Assembly (NCBI GenBank): GCA_000467715.1
Contig: AJFK01000085.1
Location: 1-64,000, forward strand
DNA: 64,000 nt
Direction of reading: 5' to 3'
From: Hysterium pulicare CBS 123377
Lineage: Eukaryota > Ascomycota > Dothideomycetes > Hysteriales > Hysteriaceae
The position numbers were made by a program, and so were the translations under genes. Under the pieces are notes generated by a model. That model ran no database searches and was not told the origin of the DNA. It was given only the letters and a program-made list of their open reading frames with translations. The number at the start of each line of letters is the position of its first letter. The first letter of the stretch is position 1. Shown in pieces: positions 11,301-24,254 of the stretch.

Positions 11301-13700
11301 TGATCATTGAAGACGGAGTGACATAACTTGAAATATTCTAGTTCCAGAGGTGAAAAGTCTATTGTTTCTTTTCCAACCTACCTAATACTAGGCTTACCTC
11401 CTATCTTGTCATCACGTTTGGGGCCGGGTTAGGAGTACCTTTCTAGGCCTTTCCCTGTGACCTAACGGTCTTAGTAAACGTAACTAACAGCGTGGGGACC
11501 TCGGGAAGCACAGTTCTTAGGATATTGGGAACTTCTTCTTGGTGCAAAGGTATGCTCTATTGGTGAAAAGCATATATTTCTTCGTTAATGTAATTAGTTG
11601 TCAGGAAGTATTCCCAGAATTATCACCCTAAAGTACTCTCCTATCGAGCAGCGGCCGTGAGGGTTACTTTACGAATCCCTCGTATGGCTCGGTACGGCAT
11701 GTTGCGTGTCTGTGCAAACCTCGAGTCGAAGTGGTCAAAATAACCGGATCTGTATACAGAGTTGGGATCTCCACTCTTGTAAGGAGTCGGGCAAGACATT
11801 TGGTACATGGGCACGATCCAGAAGCTAATACTAGTTCTTGAACACCAAGCAGTTCCATCGCTATCATTGAAGTTAAAGTACTACATTTGCGGATGGAATT
11901 CTATCTGCAATTCAGGTGATACTGCCAGCGTAAGTACAACCTTACGGCTTAGATTGAAGTGTGTCAGGCTCTCCATACTTTTTTGCCTCAAGTCTACACG
12001 GCAGAATCGACCTCTGCGTGAGGACTCTACAGTGACCAGCTTCACCAAGGCCTCTCCAATCATACTCTTTGTCCGGAGGTTAGATTATAGTAGGTAGGAT
12101 AAAGGATCTAAAAAAATTATTTTTAGTATTACTACCTTTATTTCTTTTTTAAAGTATTAGTAAAGATCTAATTTCTACTATCAATTTTCAAGCCTAATTC
12201 TTTCCTAAAGTTTATCAAAGTTTTTAATCACAGACTCCCACCCAAATTGGTATTCCAATGGACGCCCCTATAGGAGATAGCGGAAGCATTAGTAACACGA
12301 AGCAAGATGCGTGCATTTTCTCATGCCCTCAAGGCAGAGGTCTTCTATAATAACTTCCAGCATGTCAATTACACCATACCCCTTTCTCTATAGTAGCGAG
12401 AAAGGCGATACCATCGACCTCCTGTGATGGAGCATGCTATAAGCCTTCTTTAACAACATATCCATTCCAATTTCGCACTCCCTCTGCATGCCTATTATAG
12501 CAGATAGGATCGTCGCATCAATCATTGGTTTGCTCAATGTCAAGATATTCAAACTTCATATTTCAGGGTGTTGCGCCATGCTATTCTTTCCCTAGTCCAA
12601 ATCGCTTCCCAGTGTGAAATATATAGCTAAGGGTATTTACCTATAGTCTCTGCAAGATAAGAATAGAGATTGGAGTTTGCACTAAAGCGGCGTACGTTCA
12701 ATATAAGGAGCTTACATCAACTTCTTTCCCGGAGCACGTATAGGCTGTGCATACGGTAGGAACCTTGCAATTTACTATAACATAGGAATAAAGACTTCTT
12801 TTATCTTTACCTTTAAATATAAAGTTTCTAGAAGTAGTACTTTTTATTTTAATTACTTTTCTTATCTACCTTAAACTAGACTTCTCCTCTTTTTAGGGTT
12901 CTCGCTAGGTATAGCCCGGTCACCAACTTTTGAGGCCGTTTCTGAAGCGCAATACACCTTTGGAAACAGTAACGACCTTGCTCTATGTCCAGAGACAGAA
13001 CTAAAAGTACTATAAAAGTAGTTTTCTTAATATTATATTACTTAGTAAAATACAAACTCTTTTCCTACTTTACTCTACCCTTTGCACTGCTACTCTTAAA
13101 CTCAAGCTCCTATTTTAGATACTTCAATTCTTTTTACTAACAATTTACATACATCTCCAATAAGGGTTTCTCCTCCCCGTATCCAAAGAGACCTTTTACA
13201 TATTCGAGCGGCGCCAAACCTTTCTTCCCTTATTTTACCGTAGTCATCCAATCCACCGGCGGGACCCAGAGACCAGATATTGAGAAAGAAGAGATCCGCT
13301 TTTTGGGCTCTCTCAGATGATCCCGGATAATGCATTTAATTGTTTATTCTAGGATTTAAAGGTGGTGGTATAGTGAAGAGGGTGTTAGAAAGGAAAGCTT
13401 CTTTCAGGTCTGATTGTGGGTATACGTAGGGAATGGCCATGAATATGAGTTTGGGTTTCTTGCGGTTTGGTGCTAGAAGGGTAGTCGCGGTTTTAGGTAT
13501 GTGGGAAGTTGCATTCCAGGGAAATTGTGAACAGGTAAAGGTAAGATAGCTAAATTAAAGTATAGGAATATTAGTTAAAATTTATAAGTAATTTTACTAC
13601 CTATTATGGACTAGATACTTTTCTTCTAGAATTCTTGGGCTAGGGTAAGAGTTGCTTATTCGCGTGAATGCATCTCCCTGAGACCAATCGAGTTATGTAG
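11300..13700. other. AT-rich mosaic, possible degraded repeat or pseudogene DNA
   Basis: TpA-rich blocks (about 12090-12230, 12770-12900, 13000-13080 and 13540-13620) alternate with normal-composition blocks (12235-12760, 13090-13520). No intact gene is present. The pattern resembles RIP-mutated or otherwise decayed repeat sequence. A 77-codon minus-strand frame at 13102-13335 has no recognised similarity. Confidence 0.45.
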
Positions 13701-13852
13701 ATCGGCGTCAAAGGTGTAGATGGAATCAGGCATACTTTTAAACAGCGTTAGGACAGGGTCTCTCAGGATCGTGGAATCATTTCATGAAGAATGTCTTCTG
13801 ATAACAATCTATCATACATTTTATATGCATACTATACGTACAGGAGCAAATA

Positions 13853-16800
13853 CTAGACTACACTCCCCTCCTCCTTCACCACCTCTTCGCACCGCGCACA
13901 AAGCGAAGCAGGCTCAGGCGCCACAAACCTCCAGCATCTATCGCACTTGTGCTGACTTGGGGTAATGACACTAATCTTCAACTGAGTATGAGCTGAGTCT
14001 TCAAAGCCCCTTTCCAGCCCAGGCAAAACCACGCTCTCTTCAAAAGACCAAGCTGGCGCTGAGACTTGCTGCACATTATGCTCGTCCCGCATAATCCTAA
14101 CTTCGGAGACTACAAATGTAGCTGCAAGCTCTTTGGCCATAGCTTCGTTCAAGAGCTCAGTAGCAGCGCCTTCGATCCGAGATGGTGTTGTGATGATGAC
14201 TTCGCATTCCAGTCCACTACCCATTTTCTTCTCGCTTCTCGCGCGCTCTTGTGCTAGCTTGATGGATGCGTGTAAAGCGTCCAATATATCGATCTTCTGA
14301 TCCAGATTCTCGACTTCTTTCTCGCTCAAATCGTACTCAAACGGCGACCATTTCGTTCGAGCGGGATGCAATTCTTCCCTCTTCATTTCCTCAGGGACGT
14401 GATCCCATACCTCCTCAACTAGCAACGGACAAACAGGCGCGAGCATCTGACACAGCTCATAGAATACGATACTGAGGACACGACGAGCGGATTCGCGGTC
14501 ATGAGCTGCGCCGGCGTAGATGCGATCTTTCAGCGTCTCAAAGTAGAAAGCTGAGAGGTCGTGCGCGATGTATTTGTTCAGAGATGCGACACCACGGAAA
14601 AATTCGTAGGAGGTGTAGTGCGCGTGTACTTCGTGAGCGAGTTGGGATAAGCGACGGAGGGCGATTTGATCGATTAGGAGGTCGGGTTTCGAGGTCTGAA
14701 GCTCGATTCGGAGAGTTTGGAAATCGGTAGATGGTGAAGCTTGAGGATGCTGGAGAGCGATAATTCCTAAAAGCCATTTGAAAGTGACGCGGTATTTGTG
14801 CAATGCATTGTTGACGGCCTGAAGAACTGGTTGTCCGATGGTCACGTCTTTGGTGTAGTCGCTGCTTGCGACCCAGAGACGCAGAGCGTCGGCACCCATC
14901 GCATCGTAGACCGACCCTTGATCTTGATTTTGGGCTGCTTTCTTTCCTTTTTTCTTGGGAGTCATAGGTGGTAGGAGAGTTCCGGACATGATCTGGTCTG
15001 GTGAAATGACATTTCCTAGGCTTTTGCTCATTTTGCGTCCTTCCTGGTCGAGTGTGAAGCCATGTGTGATAAGAGTCTTGAAGGGCGCTTTGACACAGGT
15101 AGGGGGGTTAGTGTCCTGCTGAAGGCCTTTTGCTTGCGTCTGTTGGGCAACATGCGTAAGGAGGGAGGACTGGAACCAGCCCCGATGTTGGTCGGTTCCT
15201 TCAAGATAAACGTCCGCTACCGGGCCATCCTTTCTCTCAGGAAGCAGAGTCCAACTAGTACCACTATCGAACCACACGTCCATGGTATCTTTCCCACGAA
15301 CGTAAGTGCCCTCGCGATGTTGGGGAATCCAAGCAGGGTCATCCTCCGGGTCCGTCCACCAAGCATCAATACCTCGCTGCCGTATGACTTCGATGATGTG
15401 TTCTATGATGGGCCCATCCATTGTCGCTTCGTGGTTGCCTCGGTCGATTCTATACAATGCAGGGATCGGAACACCCCATGCTCGCTGCCGAGATATACAC
15501 CATTGGCTACGCCCTCCAATGAAGCTCTCGAGGCGAGGTTTTCCAGTTTCTGGGATGAAGGTCACGTCCTGAAGAGCTTGCATTGCTTCATCTTTAATAC
15601 CCTCGACGTTGGCAAACCATTGCTCTGTGGCTCTTACGATGACAGGTTTCTTGGTGCGCCAATCGATCGGATACTTGTGCGTTATGGTGTGAGTGGTCAG
15701 AACAGCGTCCTTAGTCTTCAAATAGGCTAACACTGCGGACACGCCTTGACTTTCAACTGCTAATCCTTCGAGTAAGGTCGGGTCATCTGGAAAAGCTGCC
15801 TCGGTGAAGCAGCCTTGGTCGTTTACGGGTGCGAATGCAGAAATATTGAGCGCAGTACAGACATTGTAATCGTCCATTCCATGACCAGGTGCAAGGTGAA
15901 CAAGTCCAGAACCAGAACCATCTGTGACGAAATCTGCGTGTATTATCGGCTGCAACTGTGCCCCTGCTCCTTGCAAAGGGTTTTTATAATGTAGATTCCC
16001 TGCCAACTCCATGCCCAACAGTCCAGCGCTGACTACTTCGAGCTTGCGATCCAGCATGGATTCTAGGTGCGTAACTCTAGATGAAGCCACCAGAAGATGC
16101 TCACTGCTGTGTCGTGGGTCTCTAACAACAACGTATTCCATGTCATCATGAACGGCAATGGCTTTGTTTGCAGGAAGCGTCCATGGCGTAGTTGTCCAGA
16201 TTACGGCGTTCAATCCTGAGTTCAGAGATGAATGAGAAGTCTGAAACTTTTCCGATGTTGATACTGGAAACTTTACGAAAGCAGCGTGGGACTTGTGATT
16301 CTCATCGTATTCGAGCTCTGCTTCAGCAAGGGCAGTGGTCGATGACGGCGACCAATATACGGGTTTGTATTGCCGATAGATCAGGCCTGGAAGTAAAATT
16401 ATCAGTCACAGTACACGAGATGATAGAATTGAAGCTACAAGGTCGTAGAATTGAACTTGACACAACTGGAGAAAGACCTCACCCTTCTCAACCATCTGCC
16501 TAAAGACATTTAGCTGCCTAAGTTCAAAGCCTTTATCCATAGTTCTATATGCGTTATTCCAGTCTCCAATAACTGCCCATTCCCTGAAACCCTTCATCTG
16601 TTCCCCAATTGTTCTGGTTGCCAACCGCCTTGCTGCTTTGCGGACGCTTACAGCACCCTGACGCGAAACTGCATTTACATCACCTTCAGATTGTTTTTGT
16701 GTTTGTAAGGCCTTGATCTCAATTGGCAGACCATGACAGTCCCAGCCTGGGATATAGTTCACCTTCCTGCCTTGCCCAATCCGAAACCTGCAAATCAAAT

Positions 16801-17065
16801 CTTTGGTAATTTTATTGAGCGCATGACCAATATGCAACGGACCATTTGCGTATGGCGGTCCATCATGTAATAGGAAGGTTTCGGGCGAGTGCTGTTCACG
16901 AGGCTTGGGTAATTGGCGATTCTCCTGCCAGAAATAGAGCTCATCTGTGCAGCGTCTAAGATATGCAGCTGTGGACGCAGGAGATGGACGCGCAGGAAAT
17001 GCAGATTTTGGAAGGTGTAATGTTGAACTCCATTGCGCGCGTAAAGATCGGGTCGGTATTAGCAT
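13853..17065 (-). CDS. ISM1: Mitochondrial isoleucyl-tRNA synthetase
   Basis: Class I aminoacyl-tRNA synthetase charging mitochondrial tRNA-Ile. Exons 17065-16483 and 16386-13853 (intron GTGAGG..TTCCAG) give about 1038 residues. The start has an Arg/Ser-rich presequence (MLIPTRSLRAQWSSTLHLPK), fitting mitochondrial import. The HIGH motif is in PLHIGHALNK (residues ~78-81) and the KMSKS motif in GRKMSKSLGN (~645-649). An editing-domain insertion (GLVHLAPGHGMDDY) separates them, and WTTTPWTLPAN is the IleRS signature. The C-terminus has the FPG/IleRS zinc ribbon with two Cys pairs (CDRC and CARC). It ends just right of the 9-kb desert, transcribed towards it. Confidence 0.96.
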
Positions 17066-17291
17066 GGTAGCATTGTGGGCGTTGATGGATGAAATAGTGA
17101 ATGACGATGCTCTTCAACGAAGCGGACTCCAGAAAATATGTCTGTCGGTCGTTTTTCGGCAACTAGTCCGCTTTAGGACTGATTGATACCAACACCATGC
17201 CAAGCATCGCGAATGCTGATTAGGCTGGAATGAAGGAGTGCTTTAGAAATGGGGAAGGTGTTCTTTCTCTTTCCCGAAGATCCATACTGGA

Positions 17292-17889
17292 CTATGCTCG
17301 TATGATGTTTTTATCATCCGTTTCTCGTTTGATCTTAGGGCTGACCGGCGTCAACGAATCGGCTTGGATAGGAGTGGACTGCGGGAACGCAGGGATATGT
17401 TGTCTCTGCACATTCGCCTGGCCTGGTGGATTTTGCTTGCGTCTCTTCTTTGCTGGCTCCTTCATGTCCCCACCACTCTCTTTTTGTTCCGAAGGGATCA
17501 ATTGCTTGCTCTGAGCGGTCGTTTGTGCTTCAGGCTTTGAGGGCTTCTTTATGCGTCTCCCCCGACCTCTAGTCGACCCGTGGCGCGTCTTCTTAGCTCC
17601 TTTGTTCACACTTGGTGCTCCTTTTCCTTCGGCATTCTGATCCTGGGCGCCAAATTTCTTTGCCTGCTTCAGTGCCTTCTCTGCTTGCGTAAGAGCTTCC
17701 TTCGCCTGTTTCACTGCCGACTCGACTGCGAGTAAAGAAGCTCCTTCCTTCTCTGTTGGTTTTGAGTTTCCATTCATTCCCTTGATCTGTCCGACAGTTA
17801 GCCGACAGTGAACGAACATAGTGTGAGCGAAAGTAACTCACTTTGCCTCCCGCTTGGCTGGGGAAGTTCTGAGACTTTTGCCCCGTCAT
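17292..17889 (-). CDS. Small basic protein of unknown function with short coiled coil
   Basis: Exons 17889-17842 and 17786-17292 (intron GTGAGT..GGACAG, phase 0) give 180 residues. It starts MTGQKSQNFPSQAGGK. A helical stretch with regular Ala/Lys heptads (ESAVKQAKEALTQAEKALKQ) is followed by Arg/Gly and Lys-rich tracts (STRGRGRRIKKPSK; KEPAKKRRKQN), suggesting a nucleic-acid-associated or nucleolar protein. I do not recognise a family. It is read in the same direction as the IleRS gene, 226 bases upstream of it. The splice and frame are good, so I think it is a real gene. Confidence 0.65.
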
Positions 17890-18272
17890 TGTGTATGTGA
17901 GAGTCTAACTCTTGTTTGATGTAAAGTACTTAGACAGAATCACGATGATGAACCCATTAGACGCTAAGACTGGTCCTTTTCACAAAGAGGAGGAACGTCA
18001 GAGTAGGTACAAGTTAGGGAGGAGTAGGAATTGAACGGCATGCCTGAGAAATTTGGGCATAACTACCTAATTACTTAAGTAAGAATAACCAGCGATAGTA
18101 TATGAGTCGCCCCAAAGCACCTTTGCACAAATGCCGTAATGCGGTAAGCATACCTTGCCCATGACCGAGGTGAGTGCACCAAAAGAACACCAATCAGGTT
18201 CTCCTCAATAGATCTGCCCCATAGATAACTAGAAAATATGCAAAATGCTAGGCAACAAAGCAAAACAATCCT
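17890..18272. promoter_or_regulatory. Intergenic region, promoter side of the small basic protein gene
   Basis: A 383-base gap between the start of the 17.3-kb gene and the stop of the PHAF1-like gene, both on the minus strand. It should contain the promoter of the first and the 3' end of the second. Nothing specific is seen. Confidence 0.4.
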
Positions 18273-19915
18273 TCAGTAAACGGTCAAACAGCTCACCGCG
18301 CCGTTCTTCAGGACTTCAAAGATCATTCCCGGAAAGCCAAAGAGCTCAACATTTCCCACACTCGCATCTCCCACATCAGCCGTTCCAGACGAGGTATTAG
18401 CGAACTTCCTCTTCGTGCCGGATGCGTCTTCCCAGCCACCTAAGAGCTCGCAACTGCTTCCAGGGCTGTCTCCCCAGCCTCTATTTAATGCCATGCCGCG
18501 TTGCTGTAGACGCTCTTCTTCTTCATTCTCGTAGTAGGGTTTGAAAACCTCCTTCAGACGCCCTGATATGTCTGAGAACCTCATTTCCGAGTTTAATGGG
18601 TCCCTGTATTGTTCGGAAGGCACATGCTCAAGCGTCCATCTACTGCGGCGATGGCGGTTGAACTGGTAGGATCCAGGGAGGTTGCCATGAAAAATAATCT
18701 TCGTTGCGGTGAGATGGTTAAGAGGTTGGGCGCTGAGCTCGCCTTCCTCATGTTCATCTGCTTCACGGCGTTCGGAAGTCGGTGAAGCGGGTGATATTTG
18801 CGTGGGTTGTGACATGAGAATGTCAAATCCATGATGGTAGTAATTGTAGAAATGTTCAGCGGCAGCTACTTCACGGTCATGTGCTTCCATTGCGGCATCA
18901 TCATCATCTTCCCAATCTTCCTCATTGTCTGTACCAGCCATTGAGCCATGCTCTGAGTCCGCGATATCATCGTGCATATCATGTGCCAGTGCCGTTGCGG
19001 AGTTTTCAGATGCATCGCTAGCTCTCCGATCTTTGTGGATTGATAGACGGTGATCGTTTTTTCTGTATATTGAATCTGGCGCTCCTAGCTCCATAATAAG
19101 ATCTTGAGGGGTGGTCTCGCTCAGAATAATCCAAAATGGTGGACTGGACCTCCTAGTCAATTCAATCCTACCTTCACCATGTATTTTCGCTTGCTCAATC
19201 TCATCTGGCCCGCCTTCCTTACCCTTACCCGCTAGTCCAAGCGCTCGGGGGTTTGGAGGAGTAGCGGTAAACAAAGTGCCTCTTGCTTTCTGCCATGACT
19301 CTCCACTAAACACTGCCATCGATGTCGCGGCGCCGGTAGCTGAAGACGACAGTAAAGAGATGAAATCTTTCTTCGGCGAGAATGCAGAATGCTGGACTGG
19401 GAAATTGAAAGCTATTCCCGGGTATGATAGATTGTAGGTCCCCTTCGCATTTGGCTCATCTGAGTTGGGTGGGATATATTCTCCGCTATAGGTTGGCCCC
19501 AACAGTTTATCATAAATATGCCTGAACCTGGGTCCAAGCGATATTGAAGATATGCCTGCAGCTCCCTCCGGTGCTTTGAATACTTCAACGTCTTTGTATA
19601 TCAGTTTGGCTTTCGCAAAATCTAGGACTTCTATTAGGCGTAGTCGTTGATCAGGACCGTCGAATTGTAGACGAAGGCCGTTTTCAGGGAGGACAACATG
19701 TATTGGTGAGGTAATGGGGCGTGCATCATCATGATAGAGTTGGAATCTCGGGAAGGCTTTGAGCTCCGTCTTTATGGCGGTCAATACCTCATGGAGAGAG
19801 CAACCAAGAGCTACGTCCAGCTACAGTCAGCGTAGATTGTTGAATGAGTGGGTTATGACTTACTCATGAAGCCAACCGACCGCCCAGGGACTACCTGCAT
19901 CGTACTGTCATCCAT
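18273..19915 (-). CDS. UPF0183 / PHAF1 (C16orf70) family protein
   Basis: Exons 19915-19864 and 19810-18273 (intron GTAAGT..ACGTAG) give about 529 residues. The N-terminus PGRSVGFMTLGCSLHEVLTA and the following PENGLRLQFDGPDQRLRLIE are hallmark UPF0183 sequences. The domain continues with a phosphagophore-type core (PTYSGEYIPPNS; NLSYPGIAFNFP; LGAPDSIYRKNDHRLSIHK). In animals the family member PHAF1 associates with the phagophore during autophagy; the role in fungi is not established here. An acidic low-complexity insert (ADSEHGSMAGTDNEEDWEDD) splits the domain. It is divergent to kinesin-5, sharing a 626-base interval. Confidence 0.88.
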
Positions 19916-20541
19916 TTCGATATTATTGTTGAGAGGCAGCGAGTTGGAGTAATAACATAAGCTCTGGTGTTGGGTAATAGGCAGATAAGTGGTGGTTGCG
20001 CGTGCCTTGTTCACGCGGAAGACAGTGAGACAGCAACTTTCGGAGGCATTAACACCATCGGCTAGGATTGACTAAGGCTAACGACAAGAGTTGGTTATTT
20101 CGGGATCTCTGCGAGCTTGGAGCTATTTTGAAGAGGGCCAGATGCTTGGGTACTGGTAGAGGCCTCTTAGATATTCGACTATGCGCGCGGAACTTGTGTC
20201 TTAGGAATAAAGCGTATCCACTGTCCCAGTGAAGGCGAGCAGAGTGCAGCTACCAAGCTTCATATACTTCTGAAGAAGAGCTTGGTCTCAATCTCGCAAT
20301 AAGGTGCGTAAATGCGGCACTGTGTTCGCAAGCGATGCCATGGCCGGAGGTTGAGGCTCTCCACCGCCCTGCCGCACGATAAGATAAGGGACCAGGATCT
20401 CCTCGGCTAGTAGTGGGCTTGGCAGTTAAGCGTGGGCAGTGTTTGTTTACTATTTTCGAGGCTCATATCAAATATCAACACCTCATAAGCACTGCATTGC
20501 TAACTTCACACCTCAACCACGACATATTTATCTCGTTGGAT
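19916..20541. promoter_or_regulatory. Divergent promoter region, PHAF1-like gene and kinesin-5
   Basis: Both flanking genes start here. No TATA box or known regulator site stands out. An in-frame upstream ATG at 20413 would extend the kinesin by 43 codons, but the segment is poorly kinesin-like and 20542 fits better. Confidence 0.4.
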
Positions 20542-23500
20542 ATGAGTGCTCTACCTCGACCTGGGCCGCCACCAGGCAAAAAAGTACCAACAATGCGCCC
20601 TTCCTCTATGCGCCCACCTCTCAACATGCGCGCACGTTCAGCAACGCCTGCTACCAACGGTCGTGCATCGCCCGCAGACTCTGTTGCCTCAATGGCTACC
20701 AACGCATCTCGAATGCGCTCTCCTGCTTCGCAAGCTGGCGGAGGTACCAAACGAAAAGAACGAGATTTTGAACACGATGCCAACCAAGAGACCAACATCA
20801 ATGTCGTCGTCCGATGCCGTGGACGCAATGATCGCGAAGTTCGCGAGAACAGTGGTGTTGTCGTGACTACAGATGGGCGCAAGGGCAAAACAGTCGAACT
20901 ATCCATGGGTCCAAGTGCTTTGAGTAACAAGACATACCAATTTGACAAGGTTTTCTCGCCGGCCGCCGATCAAGGCATTGTATTTGACGAAGTCGTTGCT
21001 CCTATCCTAGATGAGGTACGTTTTCATTGCCACAAGGATCTTCTTAATTTCTGACTTCCACTCAAAGGTTTTGTTGGGCTTTAATTGTACCATTTTTGCA
21101 TACGGTCAAACTGGAACCGGCAAAACGTACACCATGTCTGGTGATATATCCGACACTCTTCCACTGCCAGATGCTGCTGGAATCATTCCACGAGTTCTGT
21201 ACTCCCTATTTGAAAAGCTTGATGCCGAAGAAAGCGAAAGTTCAGTAAAATGTTCATTCATTGAACTGTACAATGAAGAGCTCAGGGATCTGCTATCCCC
21301 AGATGACAACGTCAAGTTAAAGATTTATGACGATAATAGCAAGAAAGGCCACAGTTCAACGTTAGTCCAGGGTATGGAAGAATCCCACATCAAGAATGCG
21401 TCCCGAGGAATCCAGCTGCTTCGTGAAGGCAGCATCAAACGTCAAGTTGCGGCAACAAAATGCAATGATCTTAGTTCCCGTAGTCACACAGTCTTCACTA
21501 TAACTGTGTATACGAAGCAGGAAGCAGACAATGGCGAGCAATACGTGAGTGCCGGAAAACTCAATCTCGTCGACTTGGCCGGAAGTGAGAATATTCAGCG
21601 TAGTGGCGCCGAGAACAAGCGTGCCGCTGAAGCTGGCCTTATCAACAAGAGTCTGCTCACCCTTGGACGAGTTATCAACGCGCTTGTTGATCGCGGCTCG
21701 CATATTCCTTACCGAGAGTCGAAGTTAACCCGGCTTTTGCAAGATTCTCTAGGAGGCCGAACGAAAACTTGCATTATTGCTACCTTATCCCCCGCGAAGA
21801 GCAATTTGGAGGAGACAATCTCAACACTGGATTATGCCTTCCGCGCGAAGAACATTCGAAACAAGCCACAAGTGAACCAGTTGGTGTCCAAAAAAACTCT
21901 GCTCAAGGAGTTTACTGCAGAGATTGAGAAGTTGAAGAGTGAATTGATTGCAACGCGGCAGCGCAACGGCGTTTACTTGACCCAGGAAAACTTCGAGGAA
22001 ATTACCACAGAGAGCGAGTCAAGACGCATTCTTAGTGAAGAGCAGCGTGATAAGATCGAAACATTGGAGGCCAATCTCCGCAACAAAGTCCAAGACCTTT
22101 TTTCCCTTACTACCAACTTCAATAGCTTGAAGAGGGATAATGAAGCGACGAAAATTACCTTGGAAGGTACCAAAGGCATTCTTGAGAAGACAGAGGTAGT
22201 TTTAGCACATACCCGACAGAATCTGGCCGAGGAGAACATGCTTCGAAAGGCTCACCAAAAGACCGAGGGCGATCTCGCTGTTATTGGTAATGATTTAATC
22301 TCGACTCTTGGAAAGACAACAGCCGATATTGATGGGCTCCGTTCAAAAATCCGCCGTAAATCCGACCTTCAATCCACCAATCGCCAAAATTGGACCTCTT
22401 CGCAGACCCATGTTATAAACACCACACGTCTTGTAGAAGATCGCATAGGCGAGTTTCAAATTCATCAGGAGCAGCTGATGGAACGCCTTTCTCTAAGAAT
22501 GCAACATTTTGTTAAAGATGAACTCGAGAAACTAGGGACATCACAAACCTTCCTTCAAGATAAGATGAGCTCGTTCGAGTCATCCGAAAAAGAGGTCAAT
22601 GAACAGACTTCCAAGGCCAGAGACGACATGAACGAAGTCTTGGAGGAGATCAGGACGTTGCGAGAAGACGTGAAGCTGAAGGTCGGAGCGGGGCTGAATG
22701 ATCTATCCGCAGCCGCTCAGAAAATATCTGCTGGCATAGTGACAGAGTTGGACGCTTTTCACACCCAAGTAAGAAATGATTCTTTCCCTTCTACCGTTGA
22801 GATTAATCGGCTAATGTTTGTAAAGCTCCATTCATCATACGCCGCTCTAGGACGAGATTTCAAGAATACCTTCGATGAGCTTGTCAAGAATATGAATGAG
22901 CAACAATCTGAGGTCAATCAACTTCATCAACAAATCACTCAAGCAGATAAGATGCTGCTCGCAGCCAACAGGTCCGCACAAAATAAGTTGACCCAGGTCA
23001 TCGACGAGGAAAAGCAGAAGTCTGTTGAGGAACGACAACAACTCTTGGCGCAGATCACGTCTCTCATCAGTTCTTCAGCTCAAGCACAAGAGGACCGAAT
23101 CGACAGCCGACTTCGCAACATCAGTGAGGATATCGACACCGCTCAGTCTGCTTACAGTCATAACCACGAATCTTACGTTAAGGGCATGGATGCTTGGTCC
23201 AACAAGGCCAAAGATCTTGTTACTGGTGTCTCTAAATCAAGGGACAATGTCAAGTTGAAAATTAAGGCCGATTTTGCTGTAAGTGCATTAGCTCGAGGTC
23301 ACAACAAAAAGGTGCTTATTATCCAATCTTCAGGTTGCAAACAATCATACGACTTCTCTCCGCGCTACTACTACCTCTGTGCATGATAGCACTGTACAGA
23401 TCGTTGCAGCTCAAATGTCGCATATGGATACACAGCTACACTCGTTGGATGAAATTGTTTCTCGTATCCGGGAACAAAACAACGCACATCATACCGCTCA

Positions 23501-24254
23501 TACTTTATCGCTGAAAGCCCTCACTTCAACCGCTCAATCCTCTTACTCGAGCATTGGCGACCATCTATCTACTTCCTTCAACCGTGTACAGGCCCTGGAG
23601 TCAGACGTAAATTCGCAAACATCTGAACTCAAAGATACCCTTTCTGCGCTTGCGGCAGACTCAAACATACGCGCCCCTCTTCACTCACTCAGAACCAACA
23701 TTGGCAACCAGGGATTACTGGAATATGTACCAACTGGCGAAACCCCTGCACGTGTGAACTATTCCATTCCATCCACACTCCCACATACAGATGGCCACGA
23801 GACTCTTCTTTCTCGCTTCCGTGAGCGCTCCAATTCCGCCGATCCCAACCGCAGCCCAAGCAAAGGCATGGTATTCAACGACTCCCCCACCGATTCCAAC
23901 GTCTTTTCCTCCTCGATCGCGACCAAGTTCAATCCTCAGAGCTCGAATCCAACCTCAGTTCCAACATTCGGTGCCTCCCTGCGCGAATTGGATGTCAATG
24001 TCGTCAACCAGGATTCTATGTCGCCTCCGCCAATTGTCTCGATAGCCATGCCACCGTTGAAGAGACAAAACACGAATGGAAATGGCGCCTCGGAGGGAGG
24101 TAGTAAATTACCCATGAAGAAGGCAGCTAGGATGACAGTTGCTGGGGTGGGTGCCGGTGTTGGTGATAGGGAGAATCTGCCTGCGCCGACGAATTTTAGT
24201 GCAAGTGTCGGACCGGGGACTGCGAGAAGGCTGAGGAGTCATAATAGTGGGTGA
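20542..24254 (+). CDS. bimC: Kinesin-5 (BimC/Cin8/Eg5) mitotic motor
   Basis: Plus-end motor that cross-links and slides spindle microtubules. Three exons: 20542-21015, 21068-23278 and 23334-24254, about 1201 residues. The N-terminal extension is Pro/Arg/Ser-rich; the motor follows from about residue 85. The P-loop GQTGTGKT is at ~171-178, then switch I NDLSSRSHT, switch II DLAGSEN and the neck region after HIPYRESKLTRLLQDSLGG. A long stalk of charged coiled coil forms the bipolar tetramer rod. Near residue 1026-1033 is VPTGETPARVNY, the BimC box, with Thr1032-Pro as the CDK1 site that controls spindle binding in this family. The exon junctions were chosen by phase and conserved motifs. Confidence 0.96.

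Noticed and set aside
13102-13335. A 77-codon minus-strand frame in the AT-rich mosaic
   Set aside because: It has no recognised similarity or splice partner; it may be a fragment of something decayed but cannot be named.
15062-15730. A 222-codon plus-strand frame
   Set aside because: It is the antisense of the isoleucyl-tRNA synthetase catalytic domain, which is clearly the coding strand.
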